Shown: piece by piece, positions 10,835-19,628 of the stretch
Position numbering within the stretch: position 1 is the first letter of the stretch
Layout of the letters: the number at the start of each line of letters is the position of its first letter
Assembly (NCBI RefSeq): GCF_947624825.1
Contig: NZ_CANQLZ010000003.1
Span: 1-64,000 of the forward strand
Direction of reading: 5' to 3'
Length of the DNA stretch: 64,000 bases
Source of the DNA: an uncultured Acinetobacter sp.
GTDB lineage: Bacteria; Pseudomonadota; Gammaproteobacteria; Pseudomonadales; Moraxellaceae
Translations under genes and position numbers: made by a program
The notes under the pieces: model-generated
Database searches by the model: none
What the model was told of the DNA's origin: nothing
What the model saw: only the letters and a program-made list of their open reading frames with translations

Positions 10835-11278
10835 TTAAGTAAAATATCTATCTAATTCAGAACGATTAGGTAATTCACTATAGGCATGGTCTACCGTTAT
10901 TGCTGGTGCCCAATTGATTTTTGAATGAAGACAAAAACTGAGTCTGGTTTGAATATTCGGTAGTTCATTTAGTAAGCCAAGAGGAATCCACATCCATGTG
11001 CTATTGCTGACTTGATTGGGTACAGGAGAACCACACAGCTTACAAAAACAAGCACTAAAGCCTGAGGCTTTTTTAAAAGCCTCAATATACTCTACGCCTG
11101 CTGTCCATTCAAAAAAGCTCTGGTTGACTAAAGTTGCTGCATTGGATGCAGTACCACTTTGCTTACGACATAAGCTACAGTGACAGTAATATATAGTTTT
11201 AATGTCTTGATGAATAAAGAAATTAATATTCCCACATAAGCAGCTACCGCTATAATTAACAGTCTGATCCATACACAT
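10835..11278 (-). CDS. GFA family (glutathione-dependent formaldehyde-activating-like) zinc-binding protein
   Basis: SGSCLCGNINF...YCHCSLCRKQSGTASNAATLV ... CFCKLCGSPVPN cysteine pattern. Confidence 0.88.
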   Translation of the reverse strand: MCMDQTVNYSGSCLCGNINFFIHQDIKTIYYCHCSLCRKQSGTASNAATLVNQSFFEWTAGVEYIEAFKKASGFSACFCKLCGSPVPNQVSNSTWMWIPLGLLNELPNIQTRLSFCLHSKINWAPAITVDHAYSELPNRSELDRYFT

Positions 11279-11408
11279 ACCATGCTTAAAAATAAATCAA
11301 ATTTTCTCTGAATATCTAAACCTTAAAATTGTGAATGCACTGCAATATTAAAGCCAGACTCACCCAAATAGAAGATGACGATATACTTGAATGGGTTTGG
11401 CTAATGAT

Positions 11409-11990
11409 CTAAAAATTTATCTCAAATTCCATGCGTTTAGCGGTGTTTAACGCAATCTCTCGAGTGGTCACTTTAGCCACAACGTATAAAGATGCATGAA
11501 TACCAGAAGAGATTCATGCAGCAGTTAAGATTTTATCTTGATCAACAAATTTAACATTCTTAATCACATTAATTTGGGGATATTGTGTTTCTAAGCGCTC
11601 AAGATCCATCCAGTGTGTGGTAGCACTTAACCCGTCTAATAAACCTGCTTCTGCCAATATAAAAGCACCGGTGCAGATAGAAAAAGTCATTTGGGTAGTG
11701 TAGTGTTGTTGCCTAATCCAATTTAAAAGTGTGGTGTTATAAAGCTCTACTGTTTCAGCACCATAGCCGCCGGGAATCACCAATATATCCAGCTGCGGAC
11801 AATCTTCTAAAAGATAATCACATTTAACCACAAGACCATTTCTGGCTGAAATTTCATGTTTTTGTGCAATGGTCAATACGTTAAAAATTCTATTATTATT
11901 GTCATCTAAGCTGATCCCAAAGACTTCATACGGACCTGCAAAATCCAGCACCTCAACTTCATCAAATAATAAAATACCAATATTTATCAT
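11409..11990 (-). pseudogene. DJ-1/PfpI family protein interrupted by one in-frame TGA
   Basis: N-terminal MINIGILLFDEVEVLDFAGPYEVFG and FSICTGAFILAEAGLLDGLSATTHW; TGA at 11514-11516 in LTAA*ISSGIHASLYVVAKVTTREIALNTAKRMEFEINF, which continues in frame to a TAG at 11409. Confidence 0.8.
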
Positions 11991-12044
11991 AAACTTATCC
12001 TAAGATTTTATAGTATTGTGTACAAATATATGTTTTTCATGATG

Positions 12045-12164
12045 TTACATATTTTTATCTTGCATTGCTGGCATTAAAATTTCTTTTACACAACTGGCTT
12101 TAGAAGTTGAAAGAATAAATCGAATGGCTTGGATGACATCATTCAGCGGAATCAAGCGATGATC
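12045..12164 (-). pseudogene. C-terminal remnant of an SDR-family oxidoreductase
   Basis: Minus-strand frame DHRLIPLNDVIQAIRFILSTSKASCVKEILMPAMQDKNM* resembles SDR C-termini; no 5' part present. Confidence 0.4.
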
Positions 12165-12262
12165 TGTTTAAAGTTACCCTATCCATTTAGATGCAAATCA
12201 TCTTAAATAGCACAGATTGACCAAAAGGTTATTTGCAGTACAAAGATTAAAATCCTACCTAC

Positions 12263-12388
12263 GTGACGGTTCCCCTGGCAACAGATCTATGGGGATCTGC
12301 TTTGCCTAAGCCACAGCGTTTATATATACAATTTGGTCAGCGGATTACAGTATCGCAATTTAAAGAGCTTAAAGATGTACCCTGGTAA
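12263..12388 (+). pseudogene. remnant of a lysophospholipid acyltransferase-like gene
   Basis: VTVPLATDLWGSALPKPQRLYIQFGQRITVSQFKELKDVPW* resembles the acyltransferase C-terminal RFYxxFGxPI region; coding-like sequence resumes in another frame (EQQIIKQIYKAI). Confidence 0.4.
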
Positions 12389-12638
12389 CTTCGAGCAACA
12401 AATTATAAAACAGATTTACAAAGCTATCGTATGTAAGATTATGCCAGTTGGTCATGGTTAAGACGCCAATTAACGCAAGGCTCATTTTAATAATGGATAC
12501 ATTCAAGGCTGATCAGGACGCAGAATTTTTAAGTGACTTGAAGCATTGAGCTTTAAAAAGTTAACACATTGTAACTTCATTTGCAGGTATGCTGTGATTA
12601 TTCACTATTAAAAAAATGTACAACAATAAAGAGAAGCT

Positions 12639-13631
12639 ATGTTGATTGATGAATGTATTGAAAATTTAAAGCAATCTAAACACCTATTCAGCAGCAGTAG
12701 CGCGTATGTCACTCAACTACAAAAGCTTGTACAAGCCAGTGCTGATGTCCCTCATTCTGGTGAAGGGGCAACCTTAAGACGTTGGCAAATTTTATCTCAG
12801 CTTGCAGCCTTAGATTTAAGCTTGGTCAAATGGTTTGAATCACATTTAGATGCATTAAGTATTCTACGTGAGTTGGGTCATGCAGCACAAAATGATGCAA
12901 TCTACGCAGTTTGGGCAGCAGAGGGTGGACCTCAAGCTTTAAATGTGACAAATGATTTATGTCATGGTGTTAAACCTTGGTGTTCTGGAGCCGGAATCGT
13001 TGAAAAAGCTTTAATGACTTATCGAGATGAAGCTCAACAAACGCAACTAATTTTAGTTGATTTACGTGATGCAAATATACAGATCAACCATAGCGTTTGG
13101 CAGGCTGTTGGGATGCAACAGACACAAACAGCCAATATTTTCTTTAATGATGTTGCTGTTGAAAAGGTTGCTGCGCCCAATGCTTATTTAAGCCGACCTG
13201 GATTTTGGCACGGTGCAGCAGGAGTTGCTGCCTGTTGGTATGGAGCATGTACACATTTAGCCCAAAAATTAGCAGATCATTTACGCTATAAACCGCATGC
13301 TTTTAAAGCCATGTATTTAGGTGAAATCAGTACAGCACTGCATGTCAATCGCCAATATTTTCAGGAAATCGCACGGCGTATTGATCAATCACCGAAACAC
13401 AGTCATGAATATCAAATCCGTATCCTGCGTCAATGTACCGAACACACAGCGCGTTTAGTTATGGAACGAGTAGGCTTAGCTTTAGGGGCAGCACCTTTTT
13501 GTCAAGATGGGCACTTTGCCCAACTTATTGCAGATTTAACAGTATTTATTCGCCAAACGCATGGTGCATTTGATTTAGAGCAGATTGGGACATTGGCAAT
13601 TAATGAGGAGGCAGAAACATGGATGCTATAA
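12639..13631 (+). CDS. acyl-CoA dehydrogenase-like protein (short, about 330 aa)
   Basis: ACAD-like pattern (LGHAAQNDAIYAVWAAEGGP...GVKPWCSGAGIVEKALMTYRD); first gene of a coupled four-gene cluster. Confidence 0.75.
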   Translation: MLIDECIENLKQSKHLFSSSSAYVTQLQKLVQASADVPHSGEGATLRRWQILSQLAALDLSLVKWFESHLDALSILRELGHAAQNDAIYAVWAAEGGPQALNVTNDLCHGVKPWCSGAGIVEKALMTYRDEAQQTQLILVDLRDANIQINHSVWQAVGMQQTQTANIFFNDVAVEKVAAPNAYLSRPGFWHGAAGVAACWYGACTHLAQKLADHLRYKPHAFKAMYLGEISTALHVNRQYFQEIARRIDQSPKHSHEYQIRILRQCTEHTARLVMERVGLALGAAPFCQDGHFAQLIADLTVFIRQTHGAFDLEQIGTLAINEEAETWML

Positions 13632-14398
13632 AACATGACATTGTGGATGACCGCGTCATTATAGGCGATGGTACAGATGCGCAAACTTGGCAAGATTGGC
13701 AAGGCTTACAACAACTGCCTGTATTTAATATAAAAACAGCTTTCCCCGAAGGTCGCCGTGTATGTATTTTAGCACCACACCCAGATGATGAGATTTTGGG
13801 CTGTGGTGGTTTGGTGCAGCAATTGGTGGCTCAAGGCAATCCTATTTTAATCATTGCAGTAACCAATGGAGCTGCAAGTCATCCCGATTCAACTCAGTAT
13901 ACCTCCAATGATTTAAATGACCTAAGACCACAAGAAACCCAAGCAGCCTTACATGTATTAGGTGTGGCAGAACACGTTGAACGTATAGCATTAAATCTAC
14001 CCGATGGACAGGTATATCAACAACAAAATTCCCTGTATTTAGCGCTAGAACATATTATTCATGATCAGGATATTTTGGTAGCTACCTTTGCGCAAGATGG
14101 TCATCCAGATCATGAAGGCACAGGTAAGATTGCCGAAAAATTTGCTCGTGATCATGGCTTGCTGTGTTATCAAGTTTTAATTTGGGCATGGCATTGGGCT
14201 GTGCCTCATGATGCCCGTATTCCGTGGTCGCGTGCACAACGCTTAGAGCTGAGTTTAACTGAGCAACAAAAAAAACGTGACGCGATCAATTGTTTTAAAA
14301 CCCAAATTGAAGTTGACCCAACTACCCTCAATCCACCTATTTTATCAACGCATGCCATTGAGCGTTTGTGTAAAGCTGGGGAAGTCTATATATGCTAA
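13619..14398 (+). CDS. PIG-L family (LmbE-like) deacetylase
   Basis: APHPDDEILGCGG and QDGHPDHEGTGKIA motifs; overlaps neighbouring genes. Confidence 0.92.
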   Translation: MDAIKHDIVDDRVIIGDGTDAQTWQDWQGLQQLPVFNIKTAFPEGRRVCILAPHPDDEILGCGGLVQQLVAQGNPILIIAVTNGAASHPDSTQYTSNDLNDLRPQETQAALHVLGVAEHVERIALNLPDGQVYQQQNSLYLALEHIIHDQDILVATFAQDGHPDHEGTGKIAEKFARDHGLLCYQVLIWAWHWAVPHDARIPWSRAQRLELSLTEQQKKRDAINCFKTQIEVDPTTLNPPILSTHAIERLCKAGEVYIC

Positions 14399-14988
14399 AC
14401 ACCCAACTCTATTTTGATGAGATCTATGCCAACAAAGATGATCCGTGGGGTTATGAGCAACGTTGGTATGAACAGCGCAAACGTCATATCTGTTTAAGTG
14501 TGTTGTTAAAACCACATTATCAACAAGCCTTAGAAATTGGGTGCAGTAATGGAGTGTTTAGTGAGGCACTTGCAGCGCGCTGTGATCAATTACTGTGTTT
14601 AGATGGGCATTTTAAAGCTGTAGATCTAGCACGGCAGCGTTTGGCGGCTTATTCACACGTGGAAGTGCAACAGGCTTGGGTACCCACACAGCTCCCTCAT
14701 CAATCCTTTGATTTAATCATTGTGAGTGAGATTTTATATTATTTGGATACTGTTGCACTTGATGAGGTGATGACGTGGCTGAATAAACATTTAATACCAG
14801 GTGGGACTTTATTGTGTTGTCATTGGCGTCATTCAATTGAAGGCTTTGAGTTAGATGGTAATTTGGTGCATCAACACTTACAACAGCTCAACTTAGACCA
14901 TTATTTAACTGTAAAAGACCCTGATTTTTTGATTGATGTTTGGTCAAATGCCAGTATTAATCTGGCACAACAAGAAGGTTTAGTATGA
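14392..14988 (+). CDS. NodS-like SAM-dependent methyltransferase
   Basis: ALEIGCSNGVFSEALAARCDQLLCLDGHFKAVDLARQRL and FDLIIVSEILYYL motifs. Confidence 0.88.
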   Translation: MLNTQLYFDEIYANKDDPWGYEQRWYEQRKRHICLSVLLKPHYQQALEIGCSNGVFSEALAARCDQLLCLDGHFKAVDLARQRLAAYSHVEVQQAWVPTQLPHQSFDLIIVSEILYYLDTVALDEVMTWLNKHLIPGGTLLCCHWRHSIEGFELDGNLVHQHLQQLNLDHYLTVKDPDFLIDVWSNASINLAQQEGLV

Positions 14989-15668
14989 TTGGTGTCGTAA
15001 TTCCTGCATGTAATGAAGAACAATCAATCAAATCTTGTTTATTGGCATTACAACACGCCATTGATATCGTTGCAGATCATGTGCAAGTCCGTGTTGTGGT
15101 GGTATTGGACAGTTGCACAGATCAAACCTTGACACATGTGCAAGCATTGAACATTGACTATTTATGTTGTGAATTACGTTGTGTGGGGCAAGTGCGTGAT
15201 TTGGGGGTACGTTATTTGCTAGAGCAAGGTGCTACATGGATTGCCTGTACCGATGCCGACAGTACAGTGAGCCCCAATTGGTTGGTCTCACAATTAAAGC
15301 ATCAACCAGCCGATTTGATTTGTGGCGTGGTGTGTATTTCAGATTGGCAAGACTTATCAAAACAGACTCAAGCTTTATATCAAGTTCACTATCAAGATCG
15401 TATGGGGCATCGGCATATACACGGCGCCAATTTAAGTTTTAGCCGTGAGGCATATTTAAAAGTCGGTGGTTTTTTGGGTTTAAGTTGTCATGAAGATGTA
15501 GATTTAGTGCAACGCATGCTGGCCCAAAACTTTGAGGTACTTTGGAGTAATCAAGTTCGGGTCACCACCAGTAGCCGCTTAGACGGACGTGTAGACGAAG
15601 GCTTCGCACATTTTTTAAGGAATCTACATACCAAACAACAGTTATTGCAAAAAGCGAGCAACTCATAG
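14985..15668 (+). CDS. glycosyltransferase family 2
   Basis: IGVVIPACNEEQSIKSCLLAL, DADSTVSPNWL, HGANLSFSREAYLKVGGF. Confidence 0.9.
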   Translation: MIGVVIPACNEEQSIKSCLLALQHAIDIVADHVQVRVVVVLDSCTDQTLTHVQALNIDYLCCELRCVGQVRDLGVRYLLEQGATWIACTDADSTVSPNWLVSQLKHQPADLICGVVCISDWQDLSKQTQALYQVHYQDRMGHRHIHGANLSFSREAYLKVGGFLGLSCHEDVDLVQRMLAQNFEVLWSNQVRVTTSSRLDGRVDEGFAHFLRNLHTKQQLLQKASNS

Positions 15669-15774
15669 AATTAAACTCTAAATATTAAAATATTGTTTTT
15701 ATAAGCAAAATAATAATAAATTTGGAATTTTAAGCTTTAATACCAAAAAACGCTGAATTTTTATCCAAAATGTG

Positions 15775-15837
15775 TATAATTTCGCCAAATCACCCCTGTA
15801 GAGATTCTTTTTTAATCTCAATATACAGGGGTTTTTC
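15775..15837 (+). terminator. long perfect hairpin with U-tract, just downstream of an extended -10-like element (TGTGTATAAT)
   Basis: CCCCTGTA-GAGATT (15793-15806) pairs with AATCTC (15814-15819)...TACAGGGG (15824-15831), then TTTTT; TATAAT at 15775-15780. Confidence 0.7.
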
Positions 15838-15887
15838 TATGGATATTGTGCAATTGGACGCTTCACTTTATTTGCTTAGGTATTTCG

Positions 15888-17087
15888 ATGTTGCAATCAA
15901 AAACCGTAGCGCATGTTGCGCGCGTCCAAGCACCCCCGCTATCGGCGCAACGTTTAGCTACCTTATTATGTTTCTTTAGCTTGGGCTTTTCCACTGCGGC
16001 ATGGGCACCCCTCATTCCGTTTGCCCAGCAACGTTTGTCTTTGAATCATGCAGATTTTGGTGGTTTATTGTTATGTGCCGGTATTGGCTCGATGTTGGCA
16101 ATGCCACTGACAGGGATGTTGATCCAAAAAATGGGTGGACGTTTAATTATTGCCGTGACATTGGCAGTATTTATTGTGGTTTTGCCTTTATTGGCCATGC
16201 TACCCACCACGTGGGCTTTAGGTATAAGTCTATTTGCCTTTGGTGCAGCTGCAGGAAGTTTAGGCGTTGCAATTAACTTACAAGCCGTCATGGTTGAAAA
16301 ACAGTATGCCAAAAACATGATGTCGAGTTTCCATGGCATGTGTAGCTTAGGTGGTTTATTGGGCGTGATGAGCATGACTGTTTTATTGGCACTGGGATTA
16401 AGCCCATTACTTGGTGCTTTAATCATTGCAGCCTGTATTTTACTGGTGACTTTGCTGGCTGTGCCCAAATGTTTACAATCTGCACCCACAGAATCTGAGA
16501 AGTTGGGTCCAAAAACCAAACGTGGTTTACCAAGCCCTTTTATTGTCCTGATTGGCATCATGTGTTTTATTGCATTTCTATCCGAAGGTTCGGCTATGGA
16601 TTGGAGCGGGATCTACTTAACTCAAGAATTTGGGGTAGACGCAGCTTATGCAGGTCTGGCGTATACATGTTTTGCCATTACCATGACCATGGGGCGCTTT
16701 GCTGGGCGTCGGATTCAGCACTATTTTGGAGAGGCTAAAACTGTGTTTTTAGGTGCCTTAATGGCAGGTTTAGGCTTAAGCGTGGTGATCTTAGCACCAC
16801 ATTGGCTGATGGTGTTATTGGGCTATAGTTTGTTAGGATTAGGATGTGCCAACATCGTTCCGATTATGTTTTCGCGTGTAGGGCGACAAAATCAAATGCC
16901 CAAAGCTGCAGCATTATCTTATGTATCGACCTTTGCATACACCGGCTCACTGTTAGGTCCAGCTTTGGTAGGGCTAGGCAGTGAAGTCTTTGGCTTAACT
17001 GCCGTATTTGCGGTGATTGCTATCGGTCTAAGTTTAATTGCTGTGGTCAATTATTTCACGTTAAAACACGAGCAAATTGCTGTTTAA
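15888..17087 (+). CDS. MFS transporter
   Basis: Multiple hydrophobic helices, MFS-like repeats (ATLLCFFSLGFSTAAWAPLIPFAQQ); ORF opens at 15846 but ATG 15888 is more plausible. Confidence 0.88.
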   Translation: MLQSKTVAHVARVQAPPLSAQRLATLLCFFSLGFSTAAWAPLIPFAQQRLSLNHADFGGLLLCAGIGSMLAMPLTGMLIQKMGGRLIIAVTLAVFIVVLPLLAMLPTTWALGISLFAFGAAAGSLGVAINLQAVMVEKQYAKNMMSSFHGMCSLGGLLGVMSMTVLLALGLSPLLGALIIAACILLVTLLAVPKCLQSAPTESEKLGPKTKRGLPSPFIVLIGIMCFIAFLSEGSAMDWSGIYLTQEFGVDAAYAGLAYTCFAITMTMGRFAGRRIQHYFGEAKTVFLGALMAGLGLSVVILAPHWLMVLLGYSLLGLGCANIVPIMFSRVGRQNQMPKAAALSYVSTFAYTGSLLGPALVGLGSEVFGLTAVFAVIAIGLSLIAVVNYFTLKHEQIAV

Positions 17088-18472
17088 ACCTCATGCAAAT
17101 GTCTTGTATTGGCGTGTCTTAAATCTTTAAGAAACGAGGCGCGCCAAGCGTAAATATCATTCAGCTCAAGGTCTTTGATCAGGGCATGGTAACGGATCAT
17201 GCGTTCAGATAAAGGCATATCAAGTGCTTTACTTAAGGCATCTTTTAAGCTTTTAATGTCATGCGGATTAACTATTAAAGCCTGCTGCATATGTTCTGCA
17301 GCGCCAGTATGGCAAGATAAAATCAACACCCCAGGATTATTGGGATCTTGTGCTGCAATATACTCTTTGGCAACCAAATTCATGCCATCTTTCAATGAAT
17401 TGACCCAACACACGGCACTTTTTTTGTAAAGTTGCATCAGTTGATGATGAGGAATCATTTGATTGGTGACATAAATGGGTTGACCCTCTAAGCTAGATAA
17501 ATCTTGATTGATCGAGGCAATGCGCTGATTTACGCTGTTATAGAGGTGTTTGTAGGTCTCGACCTCCATCCGGCAAGGACAAGCCACCTGTATTACGGCA
17601 AAACAATCGGAAGCTTGTTGTTCTTTGATCCAAGATTCAATGGCATCTAAACGTTCTAAAATGCCTTTAGAGTAATCCACACGTTCGGCTGAGATAATCC
17701 ACGGCACATTGTGCTTGGGTATAGGGTCAAAGTAGTCTTGTAGCAACAAGTTATCGCCTTGAGCTGCCTGTTGAATTGCATAAGGATCAATCCCAATTGG
17801 ATAAGCTTGTACTAAAACGCGGCGCTGTTGATAAAAAATCGTGTTGTGTTTAATGGCAGTATTGAGCAAAGATTGGTACACCTCAATACACTCGTCTTGG
17901 TCCGCTTGCGTTTGTAGACCAATAACATCATAAGCCAATAAATCTGTGAGCAGCGTATTCGCCACATGCAATTGCTGCCAATGGTCTGTATCACTAAAGG
18001 GAATATGTAAGAAAAATCCAATGCGATTTTTTAAGCCCAATTGTCGGCACTGCTCGGCCAAACTTAAAAAATGATAGTCATGCACCCAAATGATATCGTC
18101 TTCTTGGGCGATTTCGGCAATCTTTTGGGCAAAGCGTTGATTCACTTGTTGATAGGTTTGAAATTGTGTTGGGTCTTCAACCATCAAATCCAAGCGACTA
18201 TGTAGCATTGGCCATAGAGTATTATTGGCAAAACCTGAATAGAAGTTTTGATATTCATTGTGATTCAATGGCGTGGTGACATAGGTCACTTGATCATGCT
18301 GTTGCTCTTGAAATTCCAATGGGTGCGTATCAGATACTTGTGCACCGTTCCACCCTAACCATGTTCCGCCGTGATCTTTTAGGGCATCGTTTAAAGCCAC
18401 AGCCAGCCCACCCACCGCTTGTCCAACTTGAGGTTGTGTGACCCGATTAGATACTACAATTAACTGACCCAT
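17084..18472 (-). CDS. otsA: trehalose-6-phosphate synthase
   Basis: LIVVSNRV, VGGLAVALNDAL, HDYHFL, ERVDYSKGILERLDA, VAKEYIAAQ; start at MGQLIVV rather than the longer ORF start. Confidence 0.95.
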   Translation of the reverse strand: MGQLIVVSNRVTQPQVGQAVGGLAVALNDALKDHGGTWLGWNGAQVSDTHPLEFQEQQHDQVTYVTTPLNHNEYQNFYSGFANNTLWPMLHSRLDLMVEDPTQFQTYQQVNQRFAQKIAEIAQEDDIIWVHDYHFLSLAEQCRQLGLKNRIGFFLHIPFSDTDHWQQLHVANTLLTDLLAYDVIGLQTQADQDECIEVYQSLLNTAIKHNTIFYQQRRVLVQAYPIGIDPYAIQQAAQGDNLLLQDYFDPIPKHNVPWIISAERVDYSKGILERLDAIESWIKEQQASDCFAVIQVACPCRMEVETYKHLYNSVNQRIASINQDLSSLEGQPIYVTNQMIPHHQLMQLYKKSAVCWVNSLKDGMNLVAKEYIAAQDPNNPGVLILSCHTGAAEHMQQALIVNPHDIKSLKDALSKALDMPLSERMIRYHALIKDLELNDIYAWRASFLKDLRHANTRHLHEV

Positions 18473-18474
18473 TG

Positions 18475-19251
18475 TTATTTTTCCATTTTTATTTGAATTA
18501 TTTTTGCTGTAAATTGCGCTAAAAAATCTGTGCATTGTTGGATGTTGTGTACACGATAGGAGGCTTGCGTTTCACCTTGTCCCACTTTAATGCTGCTTCC
18601 ACCAAGTGAGTTGACCATTGCAAAGCCATCTTCATCGGTTACATCATCGCCAATAAAGATAGGATGAGCGTGTTGAAGTGCTAAAGCATGTTGTATACGT
18701 TGTATCGCATGTCCTTTGTTGGCCGCTTTAGGGGCAATTTCCCAGACATATTGTCCTTTTTTTAAATAAAAATCAGGAAAACCGTGCACAAGTTTCTGTG
18801 CAATTTGTTCTACACAATGCGCTGATTGCGGATATTCACGGTAATGTAGGGCAATAGCGTAATCTTTATATTCTAGACGCAATGCCATTCCTTTACAGGC
18901 TTGAGTAACACGCTGTTGTAAATCTTGAATAACAGCAAGGTCTAAATTTGGAGCCTCTCTTTTTTGATTTAAATAAATATCTAGACCATGGCTTGCGGCA
19001 ATATCTAATTTCAACCCTTGCGCAAGTTTTTGCGCTTCTGTTAAACAGCGACCCGTGAGCAAAATTACTGGAATGTCTAAGGTAATTAAGCCATTTAAAA
19101 GCTCTAAGGTGTGTGACGGAATAAAGCTATCTTTAGGATCAAGCTGAAATTCAGCTAAAGTGCCATCGATATCTAAATAGAGCACGTAGTGCACCTGTTT
19201 TGACAGAGTATCTAAAAAATTTGAGACAGCCTGACAGGGGCTTTGCATCAT
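18475..19251 (-). CDS. otsB: trehalose-6-phosphate phosphatase
   Basis: YLDIDGTLAEF, LLTGR, NKGHAIQ, FIGDDVTDEDGF HAD motifs; adjacent to otsA. Confidence 0.94.
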   Translation of the reverse strand: MMQSPCQAVSNFLDTLSKQVHYVLYLDIDGTLAEFQLDPKDSFIPSHTLELLNGLITLDIPVILLTGRCLTEAQKLAQGLKLDIAASHGLDIYLNQKREAPNLDLAVIQDLQQRVTQACKGMALRLEYKDYAIALHYREYPQSAHCVEQIAQKLVHGFPDFYLKKGQYVWEIAPKAANKGHAIQRIQHALALQHAHPIFIGDDVTDEDGFAMVNSLGGSSIKVGQGETQASYRVHNIQQCTDFLAQFTAKIIQIKMEK

Positions 19252-19367
19252 AAAGACAGGTCTTATTATTAAAAAATAGAAATCTTGTTATAACAGTACT
19301 TAAGGCAACTGCGCTGCTTAAATTACAAAGCGCTAACATGCGGACTATTGACGCTTACATGTGTCTT

Positions 19368-19390
19368 TTTTGGCGCATGCTGCGCCAAAA
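19368..19390. promoter_or_regulatory. perfect inverted repeat TTTTGGCGCA-TGC-TGCGCCAAAA, candidate enhancer-binding-protein site
   Basis: 10-bp arms, about 105 bp upstream of the predicted sigma-54 start site; the half-site TGCGCCAAAAT resembles the NtrC half-site TGCACCAAAAT. Confidence 0.45.
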
Positions 19391-19456
19391 TTGAACAAAA
19401 TATTTTTGAATTTGTGGTTTTTTAGTGTGATAAAAACAAAAAAAAGTAATACCAAA

Positions 19457-19473
19457 TTGGCACAGCCTTTGCA
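19457..19473 (+). promoter_or_regulatory. predicted sigma-54 promoter upstream of the guanidine riboswitch
   Basis: TTGGCACAGCCTTTGCA: GG (19459-19460)-N10-GC (19471-19472), near-consensus TGGCAC-N5-TTGCA. Confidence 0.8.
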
Positions 19474-19492
19474 TCTACTCATACCATCATAA

Positions 19493-19603
19493 AGTGATCT
19501 AGGGTTCCGATTTATGTGAAATATCATAAAGGTCCGAGACCGAGAGTTCACGGCTTAAGTTTAAAGCTCAAGCTACACGGAGGGATAAAAGCCCGGGAGG
19601 TAA
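19493..19603 (+). ncRNA. guanidine-I (ykkC) riboswitch
   Basis: Conserved CTAGGGTTCCG (19499-19509), GGTCCGAGA (19531-19539) and ACACGGAGGGATAAAAGCCCGGGAG (19575-19599) blocks; directly upstream of carboxyguanidine deiminase/guanidine carboxylase genes. Confidence 0.93.
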
Positions 19604-19628
19604 ACCGTTAACAAATTGGGGCAGATGC

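Noticed and set aside
16046-16561. 171-aa minus-strand ORF inside the MFS gene
   Set aside because: Mirror frame of hydrophobic coding sequence; no recognisable family, and the plus-strand MFS call is strong.
19479-19484. TCATAC near the guanidine operon start site as a NikR-like operator
   Set aside because: Only one half-site; the 21-bp-spaced partner found in the two transporter operons is absent.
19445-19551. 68-aa minus-strand ORF across the riboswitch
   Set aside because: It overlaps the guanidine-I aptamer and sigma-54 promoter, whose conserved blocks explain the sequence better.
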